Source: UA16 sp905478895 (GTDB lineage: Bacteria > Bacteroidota > Bacteroidia > Flavobacteriales_D > Sanyastnellaceae). Taken from it: DNA of 29,560 bases. Under the pieces are notes generated by a model, which saw nothing but the letters and a program-made list of their open reading frames with translations, was not told where the DNA came from and did not search any database. Below, one piece after another: positions 21,795-29,560 of this stretch. Position 1 is the first letter of the stretch. Each line of letters starts with the position of its first letter. The DNA is taken from contig CALSQO010000004.1 in NCBI GenBank assembly GCA_943788495.1, positions 1-29,560 of the forward strand, given 5' to 3'. Made by a program: the position numbers and the translations under genes.

Positions 21795-23281
21795 ACGAGA
21801 ACTTAAATAATTGGGAGCGTTTGAAGAAAGCGTTTGAGGGCTTTGAGCCAGATGTGTCAGGGAATTGGGAAGCCATGAAATCTCGGTTAGATGGAATGAA
21901 TGGTGGGGGGCACACTTCTGCGGAACATTTTATTCGAAGGGCGAAAGTTGCGGAGCGTTTCGCGCTGGGTGCAACGGCAGTGGCCGTCGGGCTCGCGTTC
22001 GTTGTTTTTGGGCCAATTGAATCGAATCTCTCCCCGCAGGATTTGGGAGGCAGTGAATCAGACGACGCCCCGAATAAAGTGATGAATGTGAGAGGGGTTG
22101 AACCCGCTTTCGAACAGAATCGCACAGGTTTCTTTCCGATTGAAGATTCGCCTACGAATGAATCTTCGATGAAAATTGACATGGCGTCAATTGTCCATTA
22201 TTCAGGTGAGACTGCACCATTTGTTGGGAATGTCGCCCGCACTTCCAAGCAAGTGGTCGTTCAATTTCCTGCGCCGAACGCATCCCAAAAAACAGATATT
22301 GCCGCGTTAGATGCCGCTGAGGTGAATTCCAATTCCAGAGGGATGCAATCTGCAGAAGCTATCCAGAATGCTTCGAACCTAAGTATTGATCTGAATGGGG
22401 AAATCAAGGCTAGTTGGGAGGACCCTAATGGAGGTTTGAGTGCATCGAAGAAAATTACCTCTGATGCATTGAAGCAAGGATCAGAAGCTCATGCCGTCAG
22501 TGAAGCGATTGACGCTTCATCAATCAACATCTCCGTGCAGGAGGCTTGCGCGGGAACGGAAGTTGCTTTTGCGTTGGACGGAATTGACGAAGCGGGCAGT
22601 GTACTATGGAACTTTGGTGATGGTGATTTCTCGCAATTGAACGCTCCATCGCACATTTTTAACTCTCCCGGCACATACGACATCACCGTTTCGGTTCGTG
22701 CTCCAGGTGACGGTATGATCAGAACCCGAACGGTCGAGAATATGATTGTCGTGCGCCCCAAACCTGATGCGCAGATGAGTTGGGATTTCCAACCTATTGA
22801 TGGTTTCAGCCAGGTTGATGTTCATTTTATTGACGAGACCAAGGGAGGAAGCAGCAGCGCTTGGATTTTGAAGCAGAAGGATTTGCCTCTATCCATCGCC
22901 GCCCTTGACGTACCTGGAATTTACCCTGTAAATCTCATCGCGAGTAATGCGTATGGATGTCAGGATGTCGCCGCAGAAAGCATTCAGCTGCATTCAAGAA
23001 AAGAGGCGTTGGCCCCAGCGAGATTCTCACCCAATGGCGATGGCCGTTACGATACATTTATGCCGCTGGTGGTGGCAGAATTGTCTGGCGATTGGCGGTT
23101 GACGGTTTGGGACGCAGGACAGGTCGTTTATTCAACCACTCAATACAACCTTCCGTGGGATGGCATGCTCGAAAACGGTGATGCCGCCATCGCAGGAAAT
23201 TCATATCGATGGCAGCTAGAAACCCTTTCTCCCGACTACGATCATGTGCTGTTTATGGATGAGGTGGAAATTGAGGATTAA
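21791..23281 (+). CDS. Membrane-anchored anti-sigma-like protein with PKD and type B sorting-like domains
   Basis: A 496-residue protein with no recognised enzyme motif. Residues 1-56 are cytoplasmic and charged; DVSGNWEAMKSRLDG (21-35) resembles the short 'W-x2-M/I-x3-L' segment near the start of many Bacteroidota anti-sigma proteins. One TM helix lies at about 57-74 with no signal peptide before it, giving an N-in, C-out topology. Then comes a low-complexity Ser/Ala/Asn-rich linker (80-245), a PKD domain at about 250-322 (WNFGDGDFS, FNSPGTYDITVSV), a second PKD-like domain (323-401), and a C-terminal domain at 408-496 starting ARFSPNGDGRYDTFMP that resembles the T9SS type B (CHU_C) tail. 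Coupling to the sigma factor (ATGA) supports an anti-sigma role; this is inference, as the N-terminus has no classical ZAS motif. Confidence 0.78.
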   Translation: MNENLNNWERLKKAFEGFEPDVSGNWEAMKSRLDGMNGGGHTSAEHFIRRAKVAERFALGATAVAVGLAFVVFGPIESNLSPQDLGGSESDDAPNKVMNVRGVEPAFEQNRTGFFPIEDSPTNESSMKIDMASIVHYSGETAPFVGNVARTSKQVVVQFPAPNASQKTDIAALDAAEVNSNSRGMQSAEAIQNASNLSIDLNGEIKASWEDPNGGLSASKKITSDALKQGSEAHAVSEAIDASSINISVQEACAGTEVAFALDGIDEAGSVLWNFGDGDFSQLNAPSHIFNSPGTYDITVSVRAPGDGMIRTRTVENMIVVRPKPDAQMSWDFQPIDGFSQVDVHFIDETKGGSSSAWILKQKDLPLSIAALDVPGIYPVNLIASNAYGCQDVAAESIQLHSRKEALAPARFSPNGDGRYDTFMPLVVAELSGDWRLTVWDAGQVVYSTTQYNLPWDGMLENGDAAIAGNSYRWQLETLSPDYDHVLFMDEVEIED

Positions 23282-23325
23282 CTGAATAGCCACTCGAAGT
23301 TTTCAACAACTGCGAGAAGTCTCTT

Positions 23326-23339
23326 GTTGCACGTGCAAC
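23326..23339. promoter_or_regulatory. Perfect 14-bp palindrome, candidate operator
   Basis: GTTGCACGTGCAAC is its own reverse complement. The core TGCACGT recurs at 23347-23353, 19 bases on, still ahead of the GTAATTTG promoter-like box at 23374-23381. No T-run follows, so it is not a standard terminator. It is the main feature of the 110-bp gap between the anti-sigma-like and giant surface-protein genes. Confidence 0.4.
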
Positions 23340-23373
23340 GATTCAGTGCACGTAATGGTTCTAGATTTACTAC

Positions 23374-23381
23374 GTAATTTG
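23374..23381 (+). promoter_or_regulatory. Promoter-like box GTAATTTG before the giant surface protein; same octamer before the sigma gene
   Basis: GTAATTTG ends 10 bases before the ATG at 23392. The same octamer is at 21149-21156 upstream of the sigma factor gene. It is close to, but one base shorter than, TAnnTTTG. It could be a variant -7 box or part of a promoter read by the sigma factor itself; AT-rich octamers recur by chance, so this is tentative. Confidence 0.3.
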
Positions 23382-23391
23382 GTTAAAGAAG

Positions 23392-26300
23392 ATGAGTCAT
23401 TTGAATCCATTGATCATGTTGAGAGTCACTCGGTTGTCATTCGTAATGATTCTGCTTTCCAGCATTTCCGCAATTGAGGGCATTTTAGCGCAAGAATCGT
23501 ATACGATTAGCGGAGGTGACATTTCGGTTTGCGGAGGGTATTTTATCGATGACGGGACCGATATCAATCCTACGGACCCGAATGGTGCTCCTTATTCAGA
23601 CCAGAACTACACGATCACGATTTGCCCCGATGTTCCCGGTGATGCCATCCAAGTTAATTTCATCGCTTTTGATTTGCAAACCAATGCGAATCCCGATAAC
23701 AATGACTATTTAGTTGTTTACGATGGGGATAATACGGGAGCTCCCGCCGTGGGAGTCGGCACGGGGAATAGTTTCCAAGGAGTTTCGATCACTGGATCGG
23801 TTGACAATCCATCTGGTTGCCTCACATTTTCCTTTTTTGTTTTGAATGGTGCTTCAGGCGGAGATATTGGTTGGCTGGCAGAAATGGCTTGTGTGACACC
23901 TTGTACTTACCCAAGTTCTGGATATGAGCTGACCGATCCAGAGCCATTTGACAATAACTCACCCAGTGTAGGACTTTGCCCTGGCCAGGAGATAGCTTTT
24001 GATGGATCCAGTTCCATTCCAGATGCGGAGCCTCTCGAATATTGGATTTGGAATTGGGGGGATGGTCTTGTGGATTCAACAGAGACAGCAACAGGGGTTC
24101 ATTCGTATGATGAGCCTGGCGAATACCTTGTTTCTTTGGTGGTTTCGGATGAGAATAGCTGCACGAGTGTCAACTTTGAGGTGTACCAAGTTTTGGTGTC
24201 GACCATTCCCATCTTCAATGCTGACTTTAGTACTCCACTTTGCGCGGGTTCTCCAGGTTACCTTGATGGAAACCCTGTCCAAAGTATCACATGGACTGCC
24301 TTGCCTCCATTGGCCGTGTCTGAAAATGCAGATTTGCCTGACAACACAGGAATACCCTTTGTCTCTGAGTTGCCCATCGATTTTTTCGACGATGGCCAAG
24401 TTCTTGAGGAATGTGATGACATTGAATTGATCACCGCAAATATTGAGCACAGTTTTATAGGCGATTTGACAATGTCGGTGATTTGTCCCGACGGCACGGA
24501 GGTGATCCTCATGGAAAACGGACCGTCAGGAGCTGCAGACCCGAATGGTTGTACGCCCAATGATGTGGGGGGCAATGATCTGGGTATCGTGGATGTAGAA
24601 GGTTTTGATTATTCGTGGGACATGGATGCGGAATGGGTTCTTGACGACGCGAACAATCCAGATATTGCAAATCCTGTCCCCGCAGGAACCTATCTGCCCT
24701 GTGGAGATTTGTGCGACTTTGTTGGGTGTCCGCTTAATGGCATTTGGACATTTGTCATCATCGATCAATGGACTGCTGACAATGGTACATTGTTCGAGTG
24801 GAGCATTGATTTTAACCCCGAAATTGTGCCAGGAATCACCACTTTTACGCCCACGATTGGAGCAGGCGTGGATTCGAGTTATTGGCAAGTCAATTCGGGG
24901 ACTTATGGTGTTCAAGCCATTGATCCGTTGTCGGATTATGTGAACCTTGAATTTGATGAACCGGGAGTCTATGACTTCACCTATACGGTAACCAATAGCT
25001 TCAGTTGCAGCTGGGACACCACAGTTGTAATTGACGTAGTGGAGAATCCGGGCAATAGCATCACAGCGGGGCCGGACCAAATTTTTTGTGGAGATCCGGT
25101 CGAGTTACAAGGTGCTTTCCTTGGAGGTGGAATCTCACCCTGTGCGGGAAGCGCTGAAACGGTCGTTCATTGTTACGACAACAACGAAAACACATCTTGG
25201 ACGTATTGCCCGGATACTCCAGGAGATGGAACCATGATGGAGATCTTGTTCTATGCAGGGCAAATCGAAGGTTTTTTTGATCACATCCAGATTTTTGACG
25301 GGGATGACAATACGGCGCCTTTATTGCTTGATCTGAGTGGTGCCTATCCCGAGTCCTTTGTTGCCGCGACCAATCCCGACGGTTGCCTCTATGTCCAATT
25401 CACATCGGATGGTTCTATAAGTTGTGGTTCAGGAAATTATGATCCTGTTAGCTGGTGTGCGGGGTGCGGCCAAGATGCTTGTGGGTTCATGTGGAACTGG
25501 GTGCCTGCTGACAATTTGACCAACGCGAATAGTGCAAACCCGATTGTGGAGACATTTGACGGTTTCCCAACCGAATACGTCGCGTTTGTTGAGCCCATTG
25601 GATTGGAAAACTGCGCAACTACGGACACGGTCCTCGTGGTGCCGGGATTCATATTCACGACAACCTTCTCCGACCCTACATGTGTCCTCACAGATGGTAC
25701 GATCGCTGTAGAGATAGATGAACCACCATCGGAAGGGCCATGGACCATCGAATTATTTGAAAATGGTGCATCTGTTGAAACGGTGATTTCCAATGGCGGT
25801 GTAGATGTTTTTGATAATCTCACGGAAGGCAATTACTCCATAGAACTAAGCGACGCGATTGGTTGTGAGTATACCGTTCCGTTTGTTCTGAGTCCTCCGC
25901 AGCCGATGGATTTTGATTTGACGCCAAACCCAAACATTTGCATCAATGGCTTTGCCACGCTTGAGACGAGTTCGGATATGGATCCGGGTCAAGTCTGGAC
26001 GTATTCCTGGGACAATGGGTTGGGCACTGGTGATGTTCAAGTGGTCAATCCGATTGTTGACACGGATTACACCGTTTTTGCAACCGACGCCAATGGATGC
26101 ACATCGGATGCGCAAACGGTCACAGTCCAAGTTTATGACTCGTTGAATGTTTCCATTAGCGCGCCGGATTTGATTTGCGGCGGGGCCTTTGCCGAACTTG
26201 AAGCTGACGTCTTCAATGGTGGAAGCGGCGCTGGCTATTCATTCAATTGGTCTTGGCAAAATAGCCCGGTCGGCGGTGATGAAAGTTATTGGGTGGATTA

Positions 26301-27201
26301 CCCAATGGCGACAGGCACGTATTGTGTCACCCTGACAGACAACTGTGAATCTCCGGCAGTGACCGAATGCGATGAAGTCGTTATCGAAACGCCCATTCCA
26401 GCTGCTTTTACTTCTGATACGACCCGTTCTTGCGTGCCGGGTGTTTTTCAATTCGAATCATTGGTCGATCCGGCGCTGATCGCACAGACGGAATGGTTCT
26501 TTGGTGATGGTGAGCTGTCGTATGATGCTAATCCTGCACATGCTTACCTCAGCCCGGGATCGTACGATATTACGTTCAATATTACCTCCTTGGTGGGATG
26601 TGAATACGTCAATTTCCAGCCGAACTACTTGCAGGTGTTCACACCACCTTACGTTGGATTCACGGCAACGCCCCAGCCTACGCGTGTGCCGGACACCGAG
26701 GTTCAATTCGAATCCGTAAACAGCACCAATGTTGTTGACTGGTTCTGGTTGTTTGATAGTATCCAGTACTTGGGCGCTTCCAACCAGCCCAATCCCATAT
26801 TCGAGTTCCCTATTGACCAGGGAGGAAATTATCCGGTAACGTTGGTCGTGACGGATGAGAATGGTTGTTCTTCTCAGATTACCCGGACCATTGAGGTCTT
26901 GGATTTGTTTTCTCTCTACATTCCAACGGCATTCTCCCCCAATAATGATGGAACCAATGATGCTTTCTTCGCGGTTGGAACGGATATTGATCCTGCTCGC
27001 TTTTCCATGCAGGTCATTAACCGATGGGGAAACTTGGTCTTTGAGACGACGGATGTAAACGAAGTCTGGTACGGCAAGTCGAATGATGCTTCTGAGCATT
27101 TTGCGCAGGACGGTGTGTACTTCTACCGTGTCGTCGTATATAGCTTGAGCAATCCTGCAGAACGAAAAGAAATTAAAGGCGCTGTTAGCTTGATGAGGTG
27201 A
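23392..27201 (+). CDS. Giant T9SS-secreted multidomain surface protein with type B sorting domain
   Basis: A 1269-residue exported protein. Signal peptide: about 1-34 (cleavage near ILAQES). Then a CUB-like domain (about 36-170), a PKD domain (about 190-270: WNWGDG, YDEPGEYLVSLVV), a domain like the P-domain of proprotein convertases (about 335-476: IEHSFIGDLTMSVICPDGTE, then GIWTFVIIDQ), a PKD-like stretch (480-552), a second CUB-like domain (about 585-690) with several Cys, further Ig/PKD-like modules (750-1170, including FFGDGELSYDANPAHAYLSPG), and a type B T9SS tail at 1176-1269 (IPTAFSPNNDGTNDAFF, INRWGNLVF). Type B tails occur on large adhesins such as SprB. No catalytic motif is seen, so adhesion or matrix binding is likely. 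No PorP/SprF gene follows, although one often does; a strong terminator ends the unit. Confidence 0.92.
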   Translation: MSHLNPLIMLRVTRLSFVMILLSSISAIEGILAQESYTISGGDISVCGGYFIDDGTDINPTDPNGAPYSDQNYTITICPDVPGDAIQVNFIAFDLQTNANPDNNDYLVVYDGDNTGAPAVGVGTGNSFQGVSITGSVDNPSGCLTFSFFVLNGASGGDIGWLAEMACVTPCTYPSSGYELTDPEPFDNNSPSVGLCPGQEIAFDGSSSIPDAEPLEYWIWNWGDGLVDSTETATGVHSYDEPGEYLVSLVVSDENSCTSVNFEVYQVLVSTIPIFNADFSTPLCAGSPGYLDGNPVQSITWTALPPLAVSENADLPDNTGIPFVSELPIDFFDDGQVLEECDDIELITANIEHSFIGDLTMSVICPDGTEVILMENGPSGAADPNGCTPNDVGGNDLGIVDVEGFDYSWDMDAEWVLDDANNPDIANPVPAGTYLPCGDLCDFVGCPLNGIWTFVIIDQWTADNGTLFEWSIDFNPEIVPGITTFTPTIGAGVDSSYWQVNSGTYGVQAIDPLSDYVNLEFDEPGVYDFTYTVTNSFSCSWDTTVVIDVVENPGNSITAGPDQIFCGDPVELQGAFLGGGISPCAGSAETVVHCYDNNENTSWTYCPDTPGDGTMMEILFYAGQIEGFFDHIQIFDGDDNTAPLLLDLSGAYPESFVAATNPDGCLYVQFTSDGSISCGSGNYDPVSWCAGCGQDACGFMWNWVPADNLTNANSANPIVETFDGFPTEYVAFVEPIGLENCATTDTVLVVPGFIFTTTFSDPTCVLTDGTIAVEIDEPPSEGPWTIELFENGASVETVISNGGVDVFDNLTEGNYSIELSDAIGCEYTVPFVLSPPQPMDFDLTPNPNICINGFATLETSSDMDPGQVWTYSWDNGLGTGDVQVVNPIVDTDYTVFATDANGCTSDAQTVTVQVYDSLNVSISAPDLICGGAFAELEADVFNGGSGAGYSFNWSWQNSPVGGDESYWVDYPMATGTYCVTLTDNCESPAVTECDEVVIETPIPAAFTSDTTRSCVPGVFQFESLVDPALIAQTEWFFGDGELSYDANPAHAYLSPGSYDITFNITSLVGCEYVNFQPNYLQVFTPPYVGFTATPQPTRVPDTEVQFESVNSTNVVDWFWLFDSIQYLGASNQPNPIFEFPIDQGGNYPVTLVVTDENGCSSQITRTIEVLDLFSLYIPTAFSPNNDGTNDAFFAVGTDIDPARFSMQVINRWGNLVFETTDVNEVWYGKSNDASEHFAQDGVYFYRVVVYSLSNPAERKEIKGAVSLMR

Positions 27202-27236
27202 GTTGAATGAGCAAGCTGGCTTCTAACTTTGGAACA

Positions 27237-27270
27237 TGAAAAAGCCCCCGTGAACACGGGGGCTTTTTCA
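27237..27270. terminator. Strong bidirectional rho-independent terminator
   Basis: A 15-bp perfect stem (27237-27251 with 27256-27270) with a GAAC loop contains a CCCCCGT/ACGGGGG core flanked by A5 and T5 runs, so it works in both directions. It sits between the convergent stops of the giant surface protein and the M1 peptidase. Confidence 0.92.
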
Positions 27271-27287
27271 TTTCAGCTGGATTCGAC

Positions 27288-29150
27288 TCAATCTACTTCC
27301 AACAGTTCATCCATTGTTCCGGTCGCAACGCTGTGATAATTGGGCCGAGCCTGGCTGTAGATTCTAAGGGCCATGTCCTTTTGTTCTGTTTCGACCATAG
27401 CGCGGTAAAGAGGCGTTAAGAATTTTCTTCGACCTACGGCGATCAAGAACGATTCAAGGCGCTCATAAGAGGGCGTGTAATTGCTGCGAATGCTTTGTTC
27501 GAGCCATGCAAACAACACTTCGTTGTTGCCAGTGATTGAGATTTCCCATACTAAGTCTAGTTCTTGCATGCGTTCAGCAGATGTTCCGTCATCTAAATTG
27601 GAAAGGAACCGATAGCGTTCTTGGTAGACCCATTGGTCCCATGGTAAGTTCTGCGTTGTGGTTTCACGCGCTTCCCAAGCTGCGAGGCTGGCATCGACTT
27701 GCTCAATACGCTCAGAACGAACCTGTGGGCAGTTCGCGGGCAGTCCGGCGCCAAAAATCCATGCGTCCAGGTCAATGGCTGCCAAACGATCCGCTGTATT
27801 GAGTAGGTTTTTCTTCAAATAAGTGATGAAGCGGTCCGTATCCATGACGGTGAAGGCATGCTCGGTAAAATAGGTTTTTAGAAAAGCATCAAAAGCCACT
27901 CGGCCAACGGTTTCTTCAATCAAACGCAAGAAGAAATAACCTTTGTCATAGGCGATGGCTGTCATGCCGTCGTCCGGATTGCGGTTTTGAAGATGCAATT
28001 TGAGGTGGGTGTCATCGGGATTGGTATCCATGATTTCATCGACCTCGTCGACCAATCCTTGGTAGCTCAGAGTGGCGAGCATTTCCGAGATTTCGCGGCC
28101 GTAGACGGCTTCCATGATGCGTTGTTCGAAGTAGACGGTGAAGCCTTCATTGAGCCAGAAATCGTCCCAAGTAGAATTGGTCACAAGGTTTCCGCTCCAA
28201 CTGTGCGCTAATTCGTGTGCCACCAATGATACGAGGCTGCGATCGCCTGCGATGATCGTAGGTGTGGCAAACGTCAAGCGAGGATTTTCCATTCCTCCGA
28301 AGGGAAAGGCTGCCGGCAGTACGAGCAAATCGTAGCGTTCCCAAGCGTATTTTCCATAAAGGTTCTCCGCGGCCACCAAGAGTTGTTCCATTTCACCGAA
28401 TTCGTATTCGGAAGCATCGATAAGTTCAGGCACGGCATAGACTCCTGTGTGTGGACCCACCGAACGGAATTCAACATTGCCCACGGCAAGCGCCATGAGG
28501 TAGGAGGGGATGGGTTGATCCATTTGGAAGTCGTAATGGCCATCAGCGGATTGCTCCGTAGGGTTGGTCGCGCTCATAAGTGCCATGGTTCCAACGGGCA
28601 CATCTACGTGCGCTTCATAGGTGAATCGAATCCCCGGTGAATCTTGGCATGGTATCCATGTTCGCGCCAAAATGGCTTGGCTTTGCGTGAAAAGAAACGG
28701 TTGTTCTCCTTCCACCCAAAGCAGGGCACCGGCTGAAGGGGCGCTGGCGTATTGAATGCTGATACGCTTGGAATCTCCTGTGACGGGAATGCTCAGGGGC
28801 TGTCCAATAAATGCTTGTTCCGGCCCCAAGGACCAGTCGACGGCTGCGCCATCGACGGTAACGGCTTCAATGGTCAAATCAACACAATCTAAAAGAATGC
28901 GTTTGGCGTTTGCGCTTGCATCGATATCGTATGTGGCAATGGCGCGGATGATTCGGTCGTCAAAGTTGACCGAGGCATTCCAATTCAAATGGGTGACTAC
29001 TGCCTCGTCGGGTTGACTGTAGCTGTGGAAATCGGTGGCTCTTTTCATGTCAAGAATGGCTTGGCTTTTTCGGCTATTCCCTTCGGATGATTGGCATCCA
29101 ATCACTGCGAAGACAATGGCGAGGGCGAGGAAGGTTTGGAAGTGTTTCAT
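27288..29150 (-). CDS. M1 family zinc aminopeptidase, lipoprotein, leukotriene-A4-hydrolase-like
   Basis: A 620-residue aminopeptidase that removes N-terminal residues from peptides. The N-terminus is a lipoprotein signal with lipobox VIGC (Cys19), so it is probably attached to a membrane in the envelope. Seen: GGMENP (285-290), the M1 exopeptidase motif in the form used by LTA4-hydrolase-like enzymes; the zinc site HELAHSW (His312, Glu313, His316) with Glu335 in WLNEGFTVYFE; and a Tyr in AIAYDKGYFFLRL that should stabilise the transition state. A helical C-terminal domain (about 460-620) follows, as in the LTA4H group. I start at 29150, where the lipoprotein signal begins; the upstream open frame overlaps bioY and is not protein-like. 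It lies 10 bp after bioY and is likely cotranscribed. Confidence 0.95.
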   Translation of the reverse strand: MKHFQTFLALAIVFAVIGCQSSEGNSRKSQAILDMKRATDFHSYSQPDEAVVTHLNWNASVNFDDRIIRAIATYDIDASANAKRILLDCVDLTIEAVTVDGAAVDWSLGPEQAFIGQPLSIPVTGDSKRISIQYASAPSAGALLWVEGEQPFLFTQSQAILARTWIPCQDSPGIRFTYEAHVDVPVGTMALMSATNPTEQSADGHYDFQMDQPIPSYLMALAVGNVEFRSVGPHTGVYAVPELIDASEYEFGEMEQLLVAAENLYGKYAWERYDLLVLPAAFPFGGMENPRLTFATPTIIAGDRSLVSLVAHELAHSWSGNLVTNSTWDDFWLNEGFTVYFEQRIMEAVYGREISEMLATLSYQGLVDEVDEIMDTNPDDTHLKLHLQNRNPDDGMTAIAYDKGYFFLRLIEETVGRVAFDAFLKTYFTEHAFTVMDTDRFITYLKKNLLNTADRLAAIDLDAWIFGAGLPANCPQVRSERIEQVDASLAAWEARETTTQNLPWDQWVYQERYRFLSNLDDGTSAERMQELDLVWEISITGNNEVLFAWLEQSIRSNYTPSYERLESFLIAVGRRKFLTPLYRAMVETEQKDMALRIYSQARPNYHSVATGTMDELLEVD

Positions 29151-29160
29151 GAAGAATGGA

Positions 29161-29560
29161 TCATTCGGGTGCGGCGTGTTGTTGTTGCTTTCGATGCAAG
29201 AAGAAGGCGGTGGCTCGGGACAAAAGAACGAGGACAAGGCTGCCCAGAGCCGTTTTGATGAGCAACCCAGGTCCCAATCGGAGTAGCGTATCCAGGACGG
29301 ACTCTTCAATCGGCACAATGGCTCGTTGCCAAAGCAATCCCATGGCAAGGATAAGCAGTTGACCGGCAAATAAAATCAAGGTTGGAATGAGCATGGTGCT
29401 CCGCATGCGCATTTCCATGGCCCAGCCGCTGAGCATGGCCGCTAGCGGAAATGCGAGTAGAAAGCCACCGGTGCTTCCGGTGAAACGCTCCCAACCAAAC
29501 GTTCCGTAGGCAAATACAGGAGCTCCAAATCCACCAGCGATCAGGTAGATTACCACAGCT
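29161..29560 (-). CDS. bioY: Biotin transporter BioY, C-terminal part (5' end outside window)
   Basis: Substrate-binding membrane subunit of the biotin ECF transporter. The frame is open to the window edge, so the N-terminus is missing; the GTG at 29556 is internal. About 132 residues are visible. The conserved BioY stretch GGFGAPVFAYGTFGWERF is followed by TGSTGGFLLAFPLAA, which gives the identification, then three more TM helices and a short basic tail with a His/Gln-rich end. Family members carry biotin alone or with the EcfAA'T module, which is not seen here. The M1 peptidase gene follows after 10 bp. Biotin is needed by the carboxylase encoded 14 kb away, but the genes are not linked in an operon. 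Confidence 0.92.
   Translation of the reverse strand, partial: AVVIYLIAGGFGAPVFAYGTFGWERFTGSTGGFLLAFPLAAMLSGWAMEMRMRSTMLIPTLILFAGQLLILAMGLLWQRAIVPIEESVLDTLLRLGPGLLIKTALGSLVLVLLSRATAFFLHRKQQQHAAPE

Noticed and set aside
27202..27287. Missing PorP/SprF gene possibly hidden after the giant surface protein
   Set aside because: The gap is only 86 bp and is filled by a strong terminator; no coding potential is present.
29151..29369. 73-codon upstream extension of the M1 peptidase frame
   Set aside because: It overlaps bioY and would bury the clear lipoprotein signal that begins at 29150.

Overview
The window reads as chromosomal DNA from a member of the Bacteroidota, most likely a Flavobacteriales or marine Cryomorphaceae-like lineage. 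The reasons are direct: two proteins end in type IX secretion (T9SS) sorting domains (one type A, one type B), there is an S46 dipeptidyl-peptidase of the DPP7 type, the MnmA and PEP carboxylase variants are those I associate with Bacteroidota, and several genes carry the phylum's -7 promoter box TAnnTTTG just ahead of the start codon. Species cannot be named from this. Most of it is ordinary housekeeping sequence, with two accessory surface-protein regions.

Layout. (1) 1-1011: 3' end of PEP carboxylase (ppc), facing the next block across a bidirectional terminator. (2) 12759 down to 1093, minus strand: a tightly packed, mostly overlapping gene string: DEDDh 3'-5' exonuclease, CcmB, CcmC, CcmD-like, CcmE, CcmF (cytochrome c maturation), a DUF2520 Rossmann protein, a KdsC-like HAD phosphatase, YidC, a DUF6438 lipoprotein and the S46 peptidase. 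Four ATGA and one TAATG stop/start overlaps argue for translational coupling. (3) 12840-13529: CobB-like sirtuin, divergent from the exonuclease. (4) 15205 down to 13562: SRP RNA followed by a biotin carboxylase. (5) 15251-16778: DUF4199 membrane protein and a GtrB/ArnC-like glycosyltransferase. (6) 19778 down to 16835: a secreted repeat protein with a Kazal-like domain and a type A T9SS tail, whose reading frame is broken six times in about 320 bases. (7) 21059 down to 19887: MnmA. (8) 21222-27201: ECF sigma factor, a membrane-anchored anti-sigma-like protein with PKD and sorting-like domains, and a 1269-residue T9SS type B surface protein. (9) 29560 down to 27288: BioY (truncated by the window edge) and an M1 aminopeptidase lipoprotein.

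How parts work together. The ccm genes encode the heme delivery and ligation side of a System I cytochrome c assembly line, with a Cys-type CcmE (CPSKY) and an unusually large CcmC; no ccmA, ccmG or ccmH is in the window. YidC and SRP RNA serve membrane protein insertion. BioY (biotin uptake) and biotin carboxylase share a cofactor but are far apart. The S46 and M1 peptidases fit a peptide-consuming lifestyle.

The best candidate for a little-described system is region 8: a sigma factor translationally coupled to an inner-membrane protein whose extracytoplasmic part copies the architecture (PKD plus type B sorting-like domain) of the giant secreted protein encoded next door. This suggests, without proving, a surface-sensing or secretion-sensing regulatory loop. 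The broken repeat gene in region 6 is the most striking anomaly, and its pattern (mostly single extra bases) looks more like local sequence error than old decay.
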